This document shows, piece by piece, positions 30,611 through 41,317 of a DNA stretch of 64,000 nucleotides. Below the pieces are notes generated by a model, which worked only from the letters and a program-made list of their open reading frames with translations, was not told the DNA's origin and did no database searches. The position numbers and the translations under genes were made by a program. Every line of letters starts with the position of its first letter. The stretch's first letter is position 1. The stretch is from Ephydatia muelleri (taxonomy: Eukaryota > Porifera > Demospongiae > Spongillida > Spongillidae): assembly GCA_013339895.1 (NCBI GenBank), contig JABACO010000108.1, positions 1 to 64,000 on the forward strand, given 5' to 3'.

Positions 30611-32444
30611 GTGAGATTACCTTAAGCTCAGGTGTCAATTGACTACCAACCTCCACCTTAACTTCCAGACAAGAACTGTGTAATTTTTCACATTTGTGTG
30701 CTGCAAAACAGAATAGAAGAGAAGATTCAATGATTTTGAACATAATTATATTATTTAAACTGATGTACAGATGATATCATCAGCATATAGCACCATACCC
30801 ACATACAGGAAGAAGCAGATTGATATGCAAGCTAGGTCAACCCCCCATGGACAGACAAATTAAAGCCTCTAGCTTATTTCTACACTAGTCTGGGTACCCA
30901 TCATCAGTTAGGTACCCAGACTAAGTCTACACCTGGCATCATTTCTGAAACAATATCACATGCTCATGTTTACAAGAAATGGTATATGACACATACACTT
31001 CACCCCATGTTGCGTTCTGTAGTTTTGATTGGTTGGACTGGGTTAGTACTGCAAAGTGTTAACTCTCCAGCCACAGTTACGTTTCTCGTTCCCTGTGTTG
31101 GCACTCTTCTCCTGTGCTAGTTTATTATATAGCAGTACATGTCCAAGGGTGTGGCAAAGGAACGCGGGCGTCTTTTAGTATGTTCCAATCACGTACTAGC
31201 AGTCATCGCAAATTAAAGCGGAGGCCTGTATGAGAGATGAAGATGAAGTCGCGTGGTGGGGGAAAATGCAGATCATATAATCGCGGGAGACGGAAGCGTG
31301 GATGCTGCTCATAGTAAGAGCTTTGTGTACATCGGACATACTTACCTCTATTCACGTTCGGAGGAACTAGTCCAGGTGTAGCGTCCCGCGATGTCTATTT
31401 TCTCTATTTATGCCTCAGTTATTTCGAAATTTCTCTCGTTTAACCCTGAATAAAAAATAAAAAAATAAAAAAATAAAATAAAATAAAAATATATACGCAA
31501 TGTAATCTTTTTTCGTTTTGGCACGAATTACATGCCATACGCGACGGATTGTACTGAAAAGCGCTATATATATATATATGGGTCAGTTTCCGAGAAAATG
31601 AGCCTTCGCTATATATATAAAAAAGTTATAAAAATCATTCACGTTTGAATCGCTATAACTTCCGAACGGTACACGCCATTGACTTCCTATTTTCACCACT
31701 TCATACTACACCATTTCTCTATGGTAAAATACTTTTTGGGGTCTTGCACTTGCTCCGTGCCCGTATTGCGACGTCCGATATCCCACAGGGTATGAACCCG
31801 TCATAACTTTCGGCAGGAGTAATCAAATCGCTTCAAATTCGGTTTGTAGGTAGAGGGGTCCTATAGCTATTGATTTGTTCTGTTCGTTAATTTTCACTCT
31901 ATCCGTTGCGGAGATACAGGCGTGCAAAGTTAATGCACATTTCCTGCTCGATTTGCCCAGGCAACCCTAGTTCCATTCTCCCATTCCGCATGAATATTAA
32001 TCACTTCCTTGTTCCGCCCAATCCCCGCCTTAAACTAAGCTATATAGCCGTTCGCAACTCAGTGTCTGTTTGTTTTTTGTTGTTCTGTTTTATTTTCTGA
32101 GGTCAAAGAAGATGAGTTATATGACGATCGTACCGAATTAACGGATCCAAGTGAATGGTTGTCAGCTAGCTAGCGCCTGATGGTTGTCGCCGCCTCCCAC
32201 GTCGCGGACGCGCGTAAGGATTTTTTTTTTCCTAGTCACTCGCATCACCGTTCGGTACCTAGTAGTGTATTATAAAGCTTTCCCACATTTGCTTGTTTAA
32301 CTTCATTCCTGTCACGCCCACTCGGCTACACTGCGCAAGGATGCTATAACTTAGCTCACATAGCACGTGAACATGCACTACGCACTTGCATTGTTACCTG
32401 CCACACACCTACCTACTGTATCTTTGCACACACAAACACGTCCA

Positions 32445-32549
32445 CGCCACACACACACACACACACATGGGCTTGTACAACTTGCAGAGACTTTGGGTTC
32501 TTTTTTCTCACACAAATCGTACATGTCCATGAATGTACACACCTGTGTG

Positions 32550-32617
<68 letters not shown>

Positions 32618-32737
32618 CAGACTGGGCTTGTACCACTTGCAGTGATATTGGTTCTTATTTCTCACACTGTTTTCACAAAGTATACATGTGCATGAATTGT
32701 ACATGCCTGTGCACACACACATGACACACACATACAT

Positions 32738-32781
<44 letters not shown>

Positions 32782-33027
32782 TGGGCTTGTACCACTTGCA
32801 GTGACATTGGTTCTTATTTCTCACACTGTTTTCACAAAGTATACATGTGCATGAATTGTACACGCCTGTGCACACACACATGACACACGCATACATGGAC
32901 ACACACACACACACACACGCACATGCACACACACGCACACAGACTGGCTTGTACCACTTGCAGATACTTGGGGTTCTTATTTCTCTCACTGTTTTCACAA
33001 ATCGTTCATGTGCACGAATGTAGCACA

Positions 33028-33068
<41 letters not shown>

Positions 33069-33210
33069 TGGGCTTGCAGTGACTTATGGCTCTTATTTCT
33101 CACACTTTATTCACAAAGCACGTACATGTGTAACAATACACCTGCATTGTTATGTAAATAGCCTGTACACCCCCCCCCCCCCCCCACACACACACACAGA
33201 CTGGGCTTGT
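32445..33210. repeat. CA-rich minisatellite, left arm of the foldback element
   Basis: About six copies of a unit beginning CAGACTGGGCTTGTACCAC, followed by TTCTTATTTCTCACACTGTT and ending in an AC tract of variable length. Copies start near 32619, 32778, 32940, 33064 and 33198, with a partial first copy near 32468. Confidence 0.85.
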
Positions 33211-33799
33211 ACCACTTGCTGAGACTTTGGGTTCTCATTTTCACACTGTTTTCACAAAGTGTACATGTACATGAATGTACACACTTGTGCACACACATTG
33301 TTATGTACACAGCCTGACACCATATATTTGTCACACATACAGCACATACACATACAGTACACTTGCATTGTTACAGAAATGGAATCTTGTGCACAACACA
33401 TACGTAACACTCATGTACAGTACACTTGTACGCACGCATACTAATGAACAACATTAAGCATGTCTACACACACACTCACACACACACATGTACATTGCAT
33501 GTAAGGTCTATTCTAAACTTGTTCTCTGCACCTGCACATGCATTATATTCCATTTAACTGCTTTATGCATGTATTTGGTTTCTACACCCTGTCCCTGCGT
33601 GTGGAGCTCCCTTATGGCTGGTTCTCTGTATATAGACACTCACATCATCATTCTCGGAGATGTGAAATAAAACTGTCTTATAGGGCACAACCCTTACTAA
33701 ACTTCTTTTTGTTCGCTATGCTCAGCTTTGTTCCACTTGCATGACTTTTTTCAAAGTTTTTAGCTCACACAGAGTACATGTACATGCCCTCACGGACAG

Positions 33800-34018
33800 A
33801 CACACACACACACACACACACTGTAAAATATATCACTCACTAATGATGATGGCACACACACACACACACACACACGCACACACACACACATGCACACACA
33901 CACGCACACACACACACGCACACACACATGCACACACACATGCACACACACACACGCACACACACACACGCACACACACACACGCACACACATGCACACA
34001 CACACATGCACACACACA

Positions 34019-34054
<36 letters not shown>

Positions 34055-34072
34055 ACACACACACACACACAC
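33800..34072. repeat. (CA)n microsatellite with CG/CATG interruptions
   Basis: About 270 bp of CACA sequence interrupted by GCAC and ATGCAC. The matching right-arm tract (35103-35150) is much shorter. Confidence 0.95.
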
Positions 34073-35112
34073 ATAGATACAATTGTAGTCCTGACATGCT
34101 AAAGAAAAGTTGAAAGGCCTTCATGGTGATGAATTTTATTGCACCTGGGCTATCAGTAGAGATTGTGGTAGGTCAGGGCCCCGTGGTGCGTTTACACAGA
34201 ACTGACAGAAGGAAGTAGTGACAATATTCATTATCCAGCTCTAGACAAAAGTACTGTGTACCCCCTTATAGGATGGTCAATCTGAGCACTTGTTCAGAGT
34301 GCTAGATGAGTGTACTGAGGGAATAGTATTGCAGCAAAGTAATTTGGTAGACAGTACTGTAACACTGCATCTACATCTAGTTGTTAGAAACAAGAGATGG
34401 AATTCACTGCAAGTGGAGCAAGAGGCAGAAACAACGAAGAAAATGTTATCTAGGTTTTTAAAGAATTGTGAAAGCATTGTTTCACAAGGTGTTGTGAGTT
34501 TCATGTTGCATGATGCATGTATGTATAGAGAACCAGACACAAGGGAGCTCCACATGCAGAAGTTGTCAATTATATAAAACAATAGAGAGCGACACATTAC
34601 GAGTACAGAAACTCAGTCCATACAGAAATTGAGAATAGAACCAGTGTCCTCTTAAACATGCATACGAGCAGTTCGATAGAACTGAATGCAAGTGTATGTG
34701 CAGAGAACAAGTTCACACCTTGCATGCAATGTACATGAGTTTGTATGTGTGTGTGTATAGTGTGCACCATGTTTAGACAGGTATAATGTTTGCCACGGTG
34801 TGTGTGTGTGTGGTAGCCGCATGTCGCATACGATGTGCATACATTGTGTTTGTCCCCATTGGATTTGTCCTCTATACATACACTACTATTCCCTCAGTAC
34901 ACTCATCTAGCACTCTGAACAAGTAGAAAGGGGTGCAGTATTTTTGTCTATAGAGCTGGATAATGAATATTGTTACTAACTTCCTTCTGTCAGTTCTGTG
35001 TAAACGCACCACGGGCCCTGCCTGACCTACCACAATCTCTACTAAAATTCATCACCATGAAGGCCTTTCAACTTTCCTTTAGCATGTCAGGACTACAATT
35101 GTATGTGTGTGT

Positions 35113-35152
<40 letters not shown>

Positions 35153-35759
35153 GTGAGGGCATGTACATGTACTCTGTGTGAGCTAAAAACTTTGAGAAAA
35201 GTCATGCAAGTGGAACAAAGCTGAGCATAGCGAACAAAAAGAAGTTTAGTAAGGGTTGTGCCCAATAAGACAGTTTTATTTCTTCACATCTCCGAGAATG
35301 GTGATGTGAGTGTCTGTGTACAGAGAACCAGCCACAAGGGAGCTCCACACGCAAGGAGCAAAGAGACAGGGTATAAAAATCAAATACATGCATAAAGCAG
35401 TTAAATGAATTTATATTGCATGTGAAGGTGCAGAGAACAAGTTTAGAATAGACCTTACATGCAATGTACATGTGTGTGTGTGAGTGTGTGTAGACATGCT
35501 TAATGTTTTTCATTAGTATGCGTGCGTACAAGTGTACTGTACATGAGTGTACGTATGTGTTGTGCACAAGAATCCATTTCCGTAACAATGCAAGTATACT
35601 GTATGTGTATGTGCTGTATGTGTGACAAATATATGGTGTACAGGCTGTGTACATAACAATGTGTGTGCACAAGTGTGTACATTCATGCACATGTACACTT
35701 TGTGAAAACAGTGTGAAATTGAGAACCCAATTGATGTCACTGCAAGTGGTACGAGCCTG

Positions 35760-36640
35760 TGTGTTCAGTGCACGAGTGGTGTGTGTGTGTGTATGTGTGT
35801 GTATGTGTGTGTGTATGTGTGTGTGTATGTGTGTGTGACGAATATGGTGTACAGGCTATTTACATAACAATCAAGTGTGTACATTCATGCATATGTACGT
35901 GCTTTGTGAAAATAGTGACAGTGTGAGAAATAATAACACAAATTCACTACGTGGTACTGTGTGTGTGTGCATATGTGTGTATGTGTGTTCATTCATGCAC
36001 ATGTACGCTTTGTAAAAACTCTGCAAGTGGTACAAGCCCAGTCTCTGTGTGTATGTGCATGTGTGTGTGCACAGGTGTGTACATTCATGCACATGTACGC
36101 TTTGTAAAGACAGTGTGAGAAATAAGAACCCAAAGTCACTGCAAGCGTTACAAGCCCAGTCTGTGTGTGTGCATGTGCATGTGTGTGTGCACATGTGTGT
36201 GTGTGTTGTGTGTGTGTGTTTGTGACGAATATGGTATTTACATAACATTGTGCAAGTTTGTTCTTGCACATGTTTACATGCTTTGTGAATACAGTGTGAG
36301 ATATAAGAGCCCAAAGTCTCACCAAGTGGTACAAGCCCAGTCTGTGTGAGTGTATGTGTGTGTGTATGTGTGTATGTGTGTGTCGTGTGTGTGCACAGGC
36401 GTGTACATTCATGCACATGTACACTTTGTGTGAGAAATAAGAACCAATGTCACTGCAAGTGGTACAAGCCCAGTCTGTGTGAGTGAGTGTGTGTGTGTGT
36501 GTGTTTGTGTGTGTGTGTGCGCGCGCACACAGGTGTGTACATTCATGGACATGTACGATTTGTGTGAGAAAAAAGAACCCAAAGTCTCTGCAAGTTGTAC
36601 AAGCCCATGTGTGTGTGTGTGTGTGTGGCGTGGACGTGTT
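35760..36640. repeat. GT-rich minisatellite, right arm of the foldback element
   Basis: Reverse complement of the left-arm unit. Copies of GGTACAAGCCCAGTCTGTGT occur near 36028, 36150 (variant), 36330, 36461 and 36597 (variant), separated by GT tracts. Confidence 0.85.
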
Positions 36641-37499
36641 TGTGTGTGCAAAGATACAGTAGGTAGGTGTGTGGCAGGTAACAATGCAAGTGCGTAGTGC
36701 ATGTTCACGTGCTATGTGAGCTAAGTTATAGCATCCTTGCGCAGTGTAGCCGAGTGGGCGTGACAGGAATGAAGTTAAACAAGCAAATGTGGGAAAGCTT
36801 TATAATACACTACTAGGTACCGAACGGTGATGCGAGTGACTAGGAAAAAAAAAATCCTTACGCGCGTCCGCGACGTGGGAGGCGGCGACAACCATCAGGC
36901 GCTAGCTAGCTGACAACCATTCACTTGGATCCGTTAATTCGGTACGATCGTCATATAACTCATCTTCTTTGACCTCAGAAAATAAAACAAAACAACAAAA
37001 AACAGACACTGAGTTATATAGCTTAGTTTAAGGCGGAGATTGGGCGGAACAAGGAAGTGATTAATATTCATGCGGAATGGGAGATTGGAACTAGGGTTGC
37101 CTGGGCAAATCGAGCAGGAAATGTGCATTAACTTTGCACGCCTGTATCTCCGCAACGGATAGAGTGAAAATTAACGAACAGAACAAATCAATAGCTATAG
37201 GACCCCTCTACCTACAAACCGAATTTGAAGCGATTTGATTACTCCTGCCGAAAGTTATGACGGGTTCATACCCTGTGGGGTATCGGACGTTGTAATACGG
37301 GCACGGAGCAAGTGCAAGACCCCAAAAAGTATTTTACCATAGAGAAATGGTGTAGTATGAAGTGGTGAAAATAGGAAGTCAATGGCGTGTACCGTTCGGA
37401 AGTTATAGCGATTCAAACGTGAATGATTTTTATAACTTTTTTATATATATAGCGAAGGCTCATTTTCTCGGAAACTGACCCATATATATATATATTATG

Positions 37500-40190
37500 T
37501 CAACGGCTCTATCGATCGTCCAAGTCGAAATTCTAACACAGTAAACCGTTACACTTTTAAACCCGAATAAGTGCTGTTTAGAGGTGTAAAAGTTTTTAGA
37601 TAAGTTTACCTACTAGATTGCCGTATGGGCATCACACTTAGCTGTTGTAGATAGAAGAGAGGTGTCTGTACTGGAAACACCCAATCAACCTGTATTACTA
37701 GTACTTTACCCGTTCGCTAAAACATGCATCCTAACTTTTAGGCTTTATTTGTCGTCCATTTTCAAATGAATAACATTTTAATTATTGACGTTATTAATGA
37801 GTTTGTCAGCTAAATGGCTGGAGTTCAATGCGGAAACGGTTCCTTTCAGAGCCAAACTCTGAGCCCTTCATCAAATCGAGCAACGCGAAGAGCTAGTTTT
37901 GTGGTGTCACATGAGTTTGGGTAGCTTTGAAGGGAAAGGGAACTCCGGGGGAAACTCCCAAAGCTGTCGGTTGTGCTGCCGATGCAAGATTTCAATAAGA
38001 AATCACAGGACTGCATCCTAACTAGCTGCCAAGGAGCTCGAAATGTCTTGCTCACCATGCTTTGGGCATTCTTTCGACATTTGCCTTCCACCAGCTTCAT
38101 GTAATACAACCGCAAGGCTAGCATCCTGGCTTGGACTATCAGAAATGTTTGGCATGTACCCCCATAGTGATTCGAGCAACACACGAGGGGGCTACGTTTT
38201 ATTGGAAATTTTTTGGTCCAAAACAATATGGCCGCTAATGTTTTAATCCTTCCCAGGATGACACGGCATAGGGTCTTTGACACTCATACAAAGTGGAAAG
38301 TCAAAACAAAACCTGTTACCATATGTTATGAAGATCTTTCATTTCAGGTGATTAATGTTTCGCCTGCAGTACATGTATAAAGCTTTGCACCATTGTTATA
38401 TACTACTAAGATATATACTACTAAGATATCAGTTTCACTGCTATGTGCCATGATAAGGTTGCCTGGAAACGATAACTACATGGAGTCAGTGTTAAAACAC
38501 TGTTAAATGGTCTTACTTCTAATCCTGCTCTAATTATAGCAATCCAGTACTCCTGTTATCGAAAAAGATATGTTGCCCATGTATGGGTTATCCCCAGAAG
38601 TTATCAAATTGGATAACTTTGACCTGATCCAAAGTACCACTTTTTAATAGCTCAAACATCAATGTAGATGTTACATGTGTAGGATAATCTTTGCCCACAA
38701 TATTATCATGGTTGTCCTCAGCCTCCACAAAGGCAGACATGCAACTGGAGGTGGTTCTTAAAAGCAGCAACAGCTGGTAAGAACAGCCTAAAAGGAGGAA
38801 TGGGTGCCCCTCTATTAGCAATTATAATTTATAGTCAACTGCTGGATCCATAGTCCTTGAAGGTGGGAACATGACTAGTTATATTTGGCATAAATCCAAG
38901 GTGTGTACTTCCATTGAATAAAATTTCAGACTATTGCTCATGAACTGGTGCAAAATAGGTAATGTGAACAATTCGAATTATATTCTTTTTTGAGGCAAAA
39001 TATCTGACGTTATAGTTTAACTATTGGGTTACTCCATCCAGCTGGTGCTGAACATCTGCGGCTCCCAGTAGTACTATAGACCGCCCAGCTGTTAAGTGTA
39101 CACGCTACTGACTCTGAATCTATCCAGTTTGCACTGGAACAAACCAGGTTGCAATCAATTTATGTGGTTTGAGAATACCTAGTGCTTGAAGCACTGGGTG
39201 CATGTGACATGGATTCCTTTTCCAACACTTGTTATTGCATCTAGAGTGCAGAAGCAGAACTAATTAGAGTATCAATGTCACGTTGCAGGTAGTTTTGTGT
39301 AGTTTGTTGAGCTTTGTGTATGCAAAAAGCGTTGGCTTCATGGGGTCTGCCCCAGACTCTGATGTGGGAGCTTAAAGCACTCCCCCCATATCCCCTAGCT
39401 GGTCAGGGAGCCCCACATCGCCTTAATTTATTTATCCCAACCCCCATTTGCAAACATCCTGGGTCTTCCCCTTGTACTGCAGCATCTGCATCAGTCTTGG
39501 TACTCATATGCCCTGCCACCAAGATGAACATTCATGTAGACAATAGCTTCAACCTCAGTTGCTCCTTGTGGTTTTGACCTTAGCTTCACAGCCAGTAAAA
39601 CACTTTCTAATCTGTACCTACGAAACTCATCTGCTTCTAGCTTATCTTATATATCCGGTCATTGCTGGTTAGCTGAGGCTCGGGAACTATCCATTAGTCT
39701 GTAGCCATGGTGATCACAGCCAAGCATGGATCATGACATGTTATGAAACCTTTTACATGGCCAATAGTATTACCTTTGTTCAAAGGTACCTATCGACATG
39801 TTGTCATGACCTTTGCCTAAATAGATGATGGATGACACATGATCACCACACCTTCTGTTTAGTTCAAACAACCAGCCACCCATTAATGCTTTGATACACG
39901 TGCAATTCACAACAAGTACTGTGCACACAAGTCCAGTGTGCATTCTGTGGCACAATTTGCATCTCTCAGCTTGTACTGGTCAAGGTCATGTCTAGGCAGA
40001 CTATGTAGGCTGGAGACCAAAAAAAACACAACATGCTGTGAATATTTGTATGTTGTTGGACTGCTTAGAGCCTGATGGAACAAAGTGGATGCACATGTTA
40101 GCACTATTAAATTATTTGTTTGTGTTTTGGAGGGGGTGAGGTGACTGACCCCTTATAGTAACTTGCTACTTATTGATGCAATAAACCCAG
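37500..40190. other. Gene-poor interval
   Basis: No recognised gene. The longest open frame (minus strand, 37846-38283, 145 codons) has no domain I recognise and no obvious promoter or splice context. A local duplication of ATATACTACTAAGATAT lies near 38398-38427. Confidence 0.4.
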
Positions 40191-40194
40191 GAGG

Positions 40195-41208
40195 ATGGAG
40201 GAGGAGGAAGAGGAAGAAGGAGAGGAGGGAGAGGAAGAAGAGGAAGAGGAGGAAGAGGAAGAAGTAGGAGAGGAGGAAGAAGATGAACAGAGATATCAGG
40301 TTATTTTATTAGGTATCATTTGGACCTTTGTATGTTATGTTCTTGCAATGTTCACCACAGTTGTTCAGAGCTGTGAGGGGGGGCAGGGTAGAAGATGTTT
40401 TGAAGTTGTTACCATCGCAAGATGTGGATGTTTCTGATAAGGTGAGTGTGTGCGTTTGTGTACATGTGTGTGCACATATATGGACGCATGCTTTTTGAAT
40501 TGCTGTCTTACCTTGCAGTTTGGAGACACTTTGCTTCATGTAGCTTGCTTGCATTGCCACCCTGCTCTTGTGGAGGTACTTCTTAAGGCAGGAGCAGATC
40601 TCAAGATAATGAACAAGGTATGTACGATTAGAGCCATAGGCTGTCCTAATATTTGGGCTGAGAAGTCCTCAGTCACATTCATATAGAGAACAAGGGCCCC
40701 CCATATTAACCTATCAGTTGTACATGTAGTCATCTGCACATCATATTGCATCACATGTCACATCATATTGCACATGTGGTGATCACATGCCACATCACAT
40801 GTCACATCATATTGCACATGTGGTGATCACATGCCACATCACATGTCACATCATATTGCACATGTGGTGATCACATGCCACATCACATGTCACATCATAT
40901 TGCACATGTGGTGATCACATGCCACATCACATGTCACATCATATTGCACATGTGGTGATCACATGCCACATCACATGTCACATCATATTGCACATGTGGT
41001 GATCACATGCCACATCACTTGTCACATCATACTGCACATGTGGTGATCACATGCCATGGTACAAGATTGCATACCATAAAAAGTTTTGAGAATCAATATT
41101 CTCTTCCAGTTTGGACATACACCTCTTCATTCTGCTTCCATTGGTGGTAATCCTAAAGTTGTCCAAATGCTCCTAGACAAAGGGGCTGATGTCAATGAAG
41201 TGACCAAG
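40195..41208 (+). CDS. Ankyrin-repeat protein, 5' part
   Basis: Four consistent phase-0 exons are seen. Exon 40195-40299 starts with ATG and encodes 35 residues, almost all Glu, ending DEQRYQ. Exon 40361-40441 encodes LFRAVRGGRVEDVLKLL followed by a short DVDVSDK linker, which looks like a first ankyrin helix pair. Exons 40519-40617 and 41110-41208 are exactly 99 bp each and encode one full 33-residue ankyrin repeat apiece. They carry the TLLHVACLHCHPALVEVLL and TPLHSASIGGNPKVVQMLL cores and end in GADxxx. Ankyrin repeats are protein-binding modules, so no specific partner can be named. Further exons were not found downstream. The GAG-rich first exon could instead be a microsatellite outside the gene. 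The last exon lies inside the large inverted duplication and recurs at 63849-63947. Confidence 0.7.
40737..41054. repeat. 44-bp tandem repeat, ~7 copies
   Basis: The unit, which contains ATATTGCACATGTGGTGATC and then ACATGCCACATCACATG, repeats with a 44-bp period. Copies start near 40765, 40809, 40853, 40897, 40941, 40985 and 41029, almost without substitutions except the last. It sits in the intron between ankyrin exons. Its end abuts the point mirrored by the last base of the window. Confidence 0.95.
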
Positions 41209-41279
41209 GTATATTCTGGGCATATAACATTATGTTTAGCTCATTAGTTGTCATCTAAGTACATCCAGCCAATAAGGAA

Positions 41280-41280
<1 letters not shown>

Positions 41281-41312
<32 letters not shown>

Positions 41313-41317
41313 GGGGG
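41281..41317. repeat. Poly-G run
   Basis: 31 consecutive G from 41281, one A, then more G. The right-arm counterpart (poly-C, ~63737-63777) differs in length. Confidence 0.95.

Larger units (their letters stand above)
23025..31545. mobile_element. 8.5-kb block bounded by ~0.75-kb terminal inverted repeats
   Basis: The left arm (~23025-23775) and right arm (~30783-31545) are reverse complements over nearly their whole length. Examples are GGCATGTAATTCGTGCC at the outer ends and GTCTGTCCATGGGGGGTTGA near the inner ends. Small indels separate the arms. The ~7-kb interior holds a PiggyBac-like transposase remnant and several reverse-transcriptase-associated domain copies. Long inverted ends around a multi-kb cargo suggest a large DNA transposon or a composite built by nested insertion. 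Polinton-type elements have such long ends, but no Polinton polymerase, integrase or capsid gene is visible. Target-site duplications were not resolved. Confidence 0.7.
31560..37495. mobile_element. 5.9-kb palindromic foldback element with mirrored minisatellites
   Basis: The left arm from ~31569 (GGGTCAGTTTCCGAGAAAATG next to an AT run) is mirrored at 37494 and inward. Homology runs through ~32400 on the left and ~36660 on the right, then through CA-rich minisatellites, to 34287-34320 against 34890-34924 (CACTTGTTCAGAGTGCTAG). Outer arm parts look almost identical, with a handful of substitutions. The minisatellite units are ~120-170 bp and contain GACTGGGCTTGTACCACTTG plus a CA tract. Their reverse complements fill the right arm. 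Long inverted arms built from subrepeats resemble foldback transposons. No transposase frame is visible. Long Thr/His or Cys/Val frames inside are low-complexity artefacts. Confidence 0.75.

Noticed and set aside
23025..31545. Block interpreted as a Polinton
   Set aside because: The long inverted ends fit, but no protein-primed polymerase, integrase, ATPase or capsid frame was found.
32378..33103. A 241-codon minus-strand open frame
   Set aside because: It spans CA-rich minisatellite units whose repetition gives repeated peptides; no domain and no splice context.
37846..38283. 145-codon minus-strand open frame
   Set aside because: No recognisable domain, no supporting exon structure; a chance frame cannot be excluded.
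40737..41054. 44-bp repeats as a CRISPR array
   Set aside because: The units are directly tandem with no unique spacers, in a eukaryotic intron.
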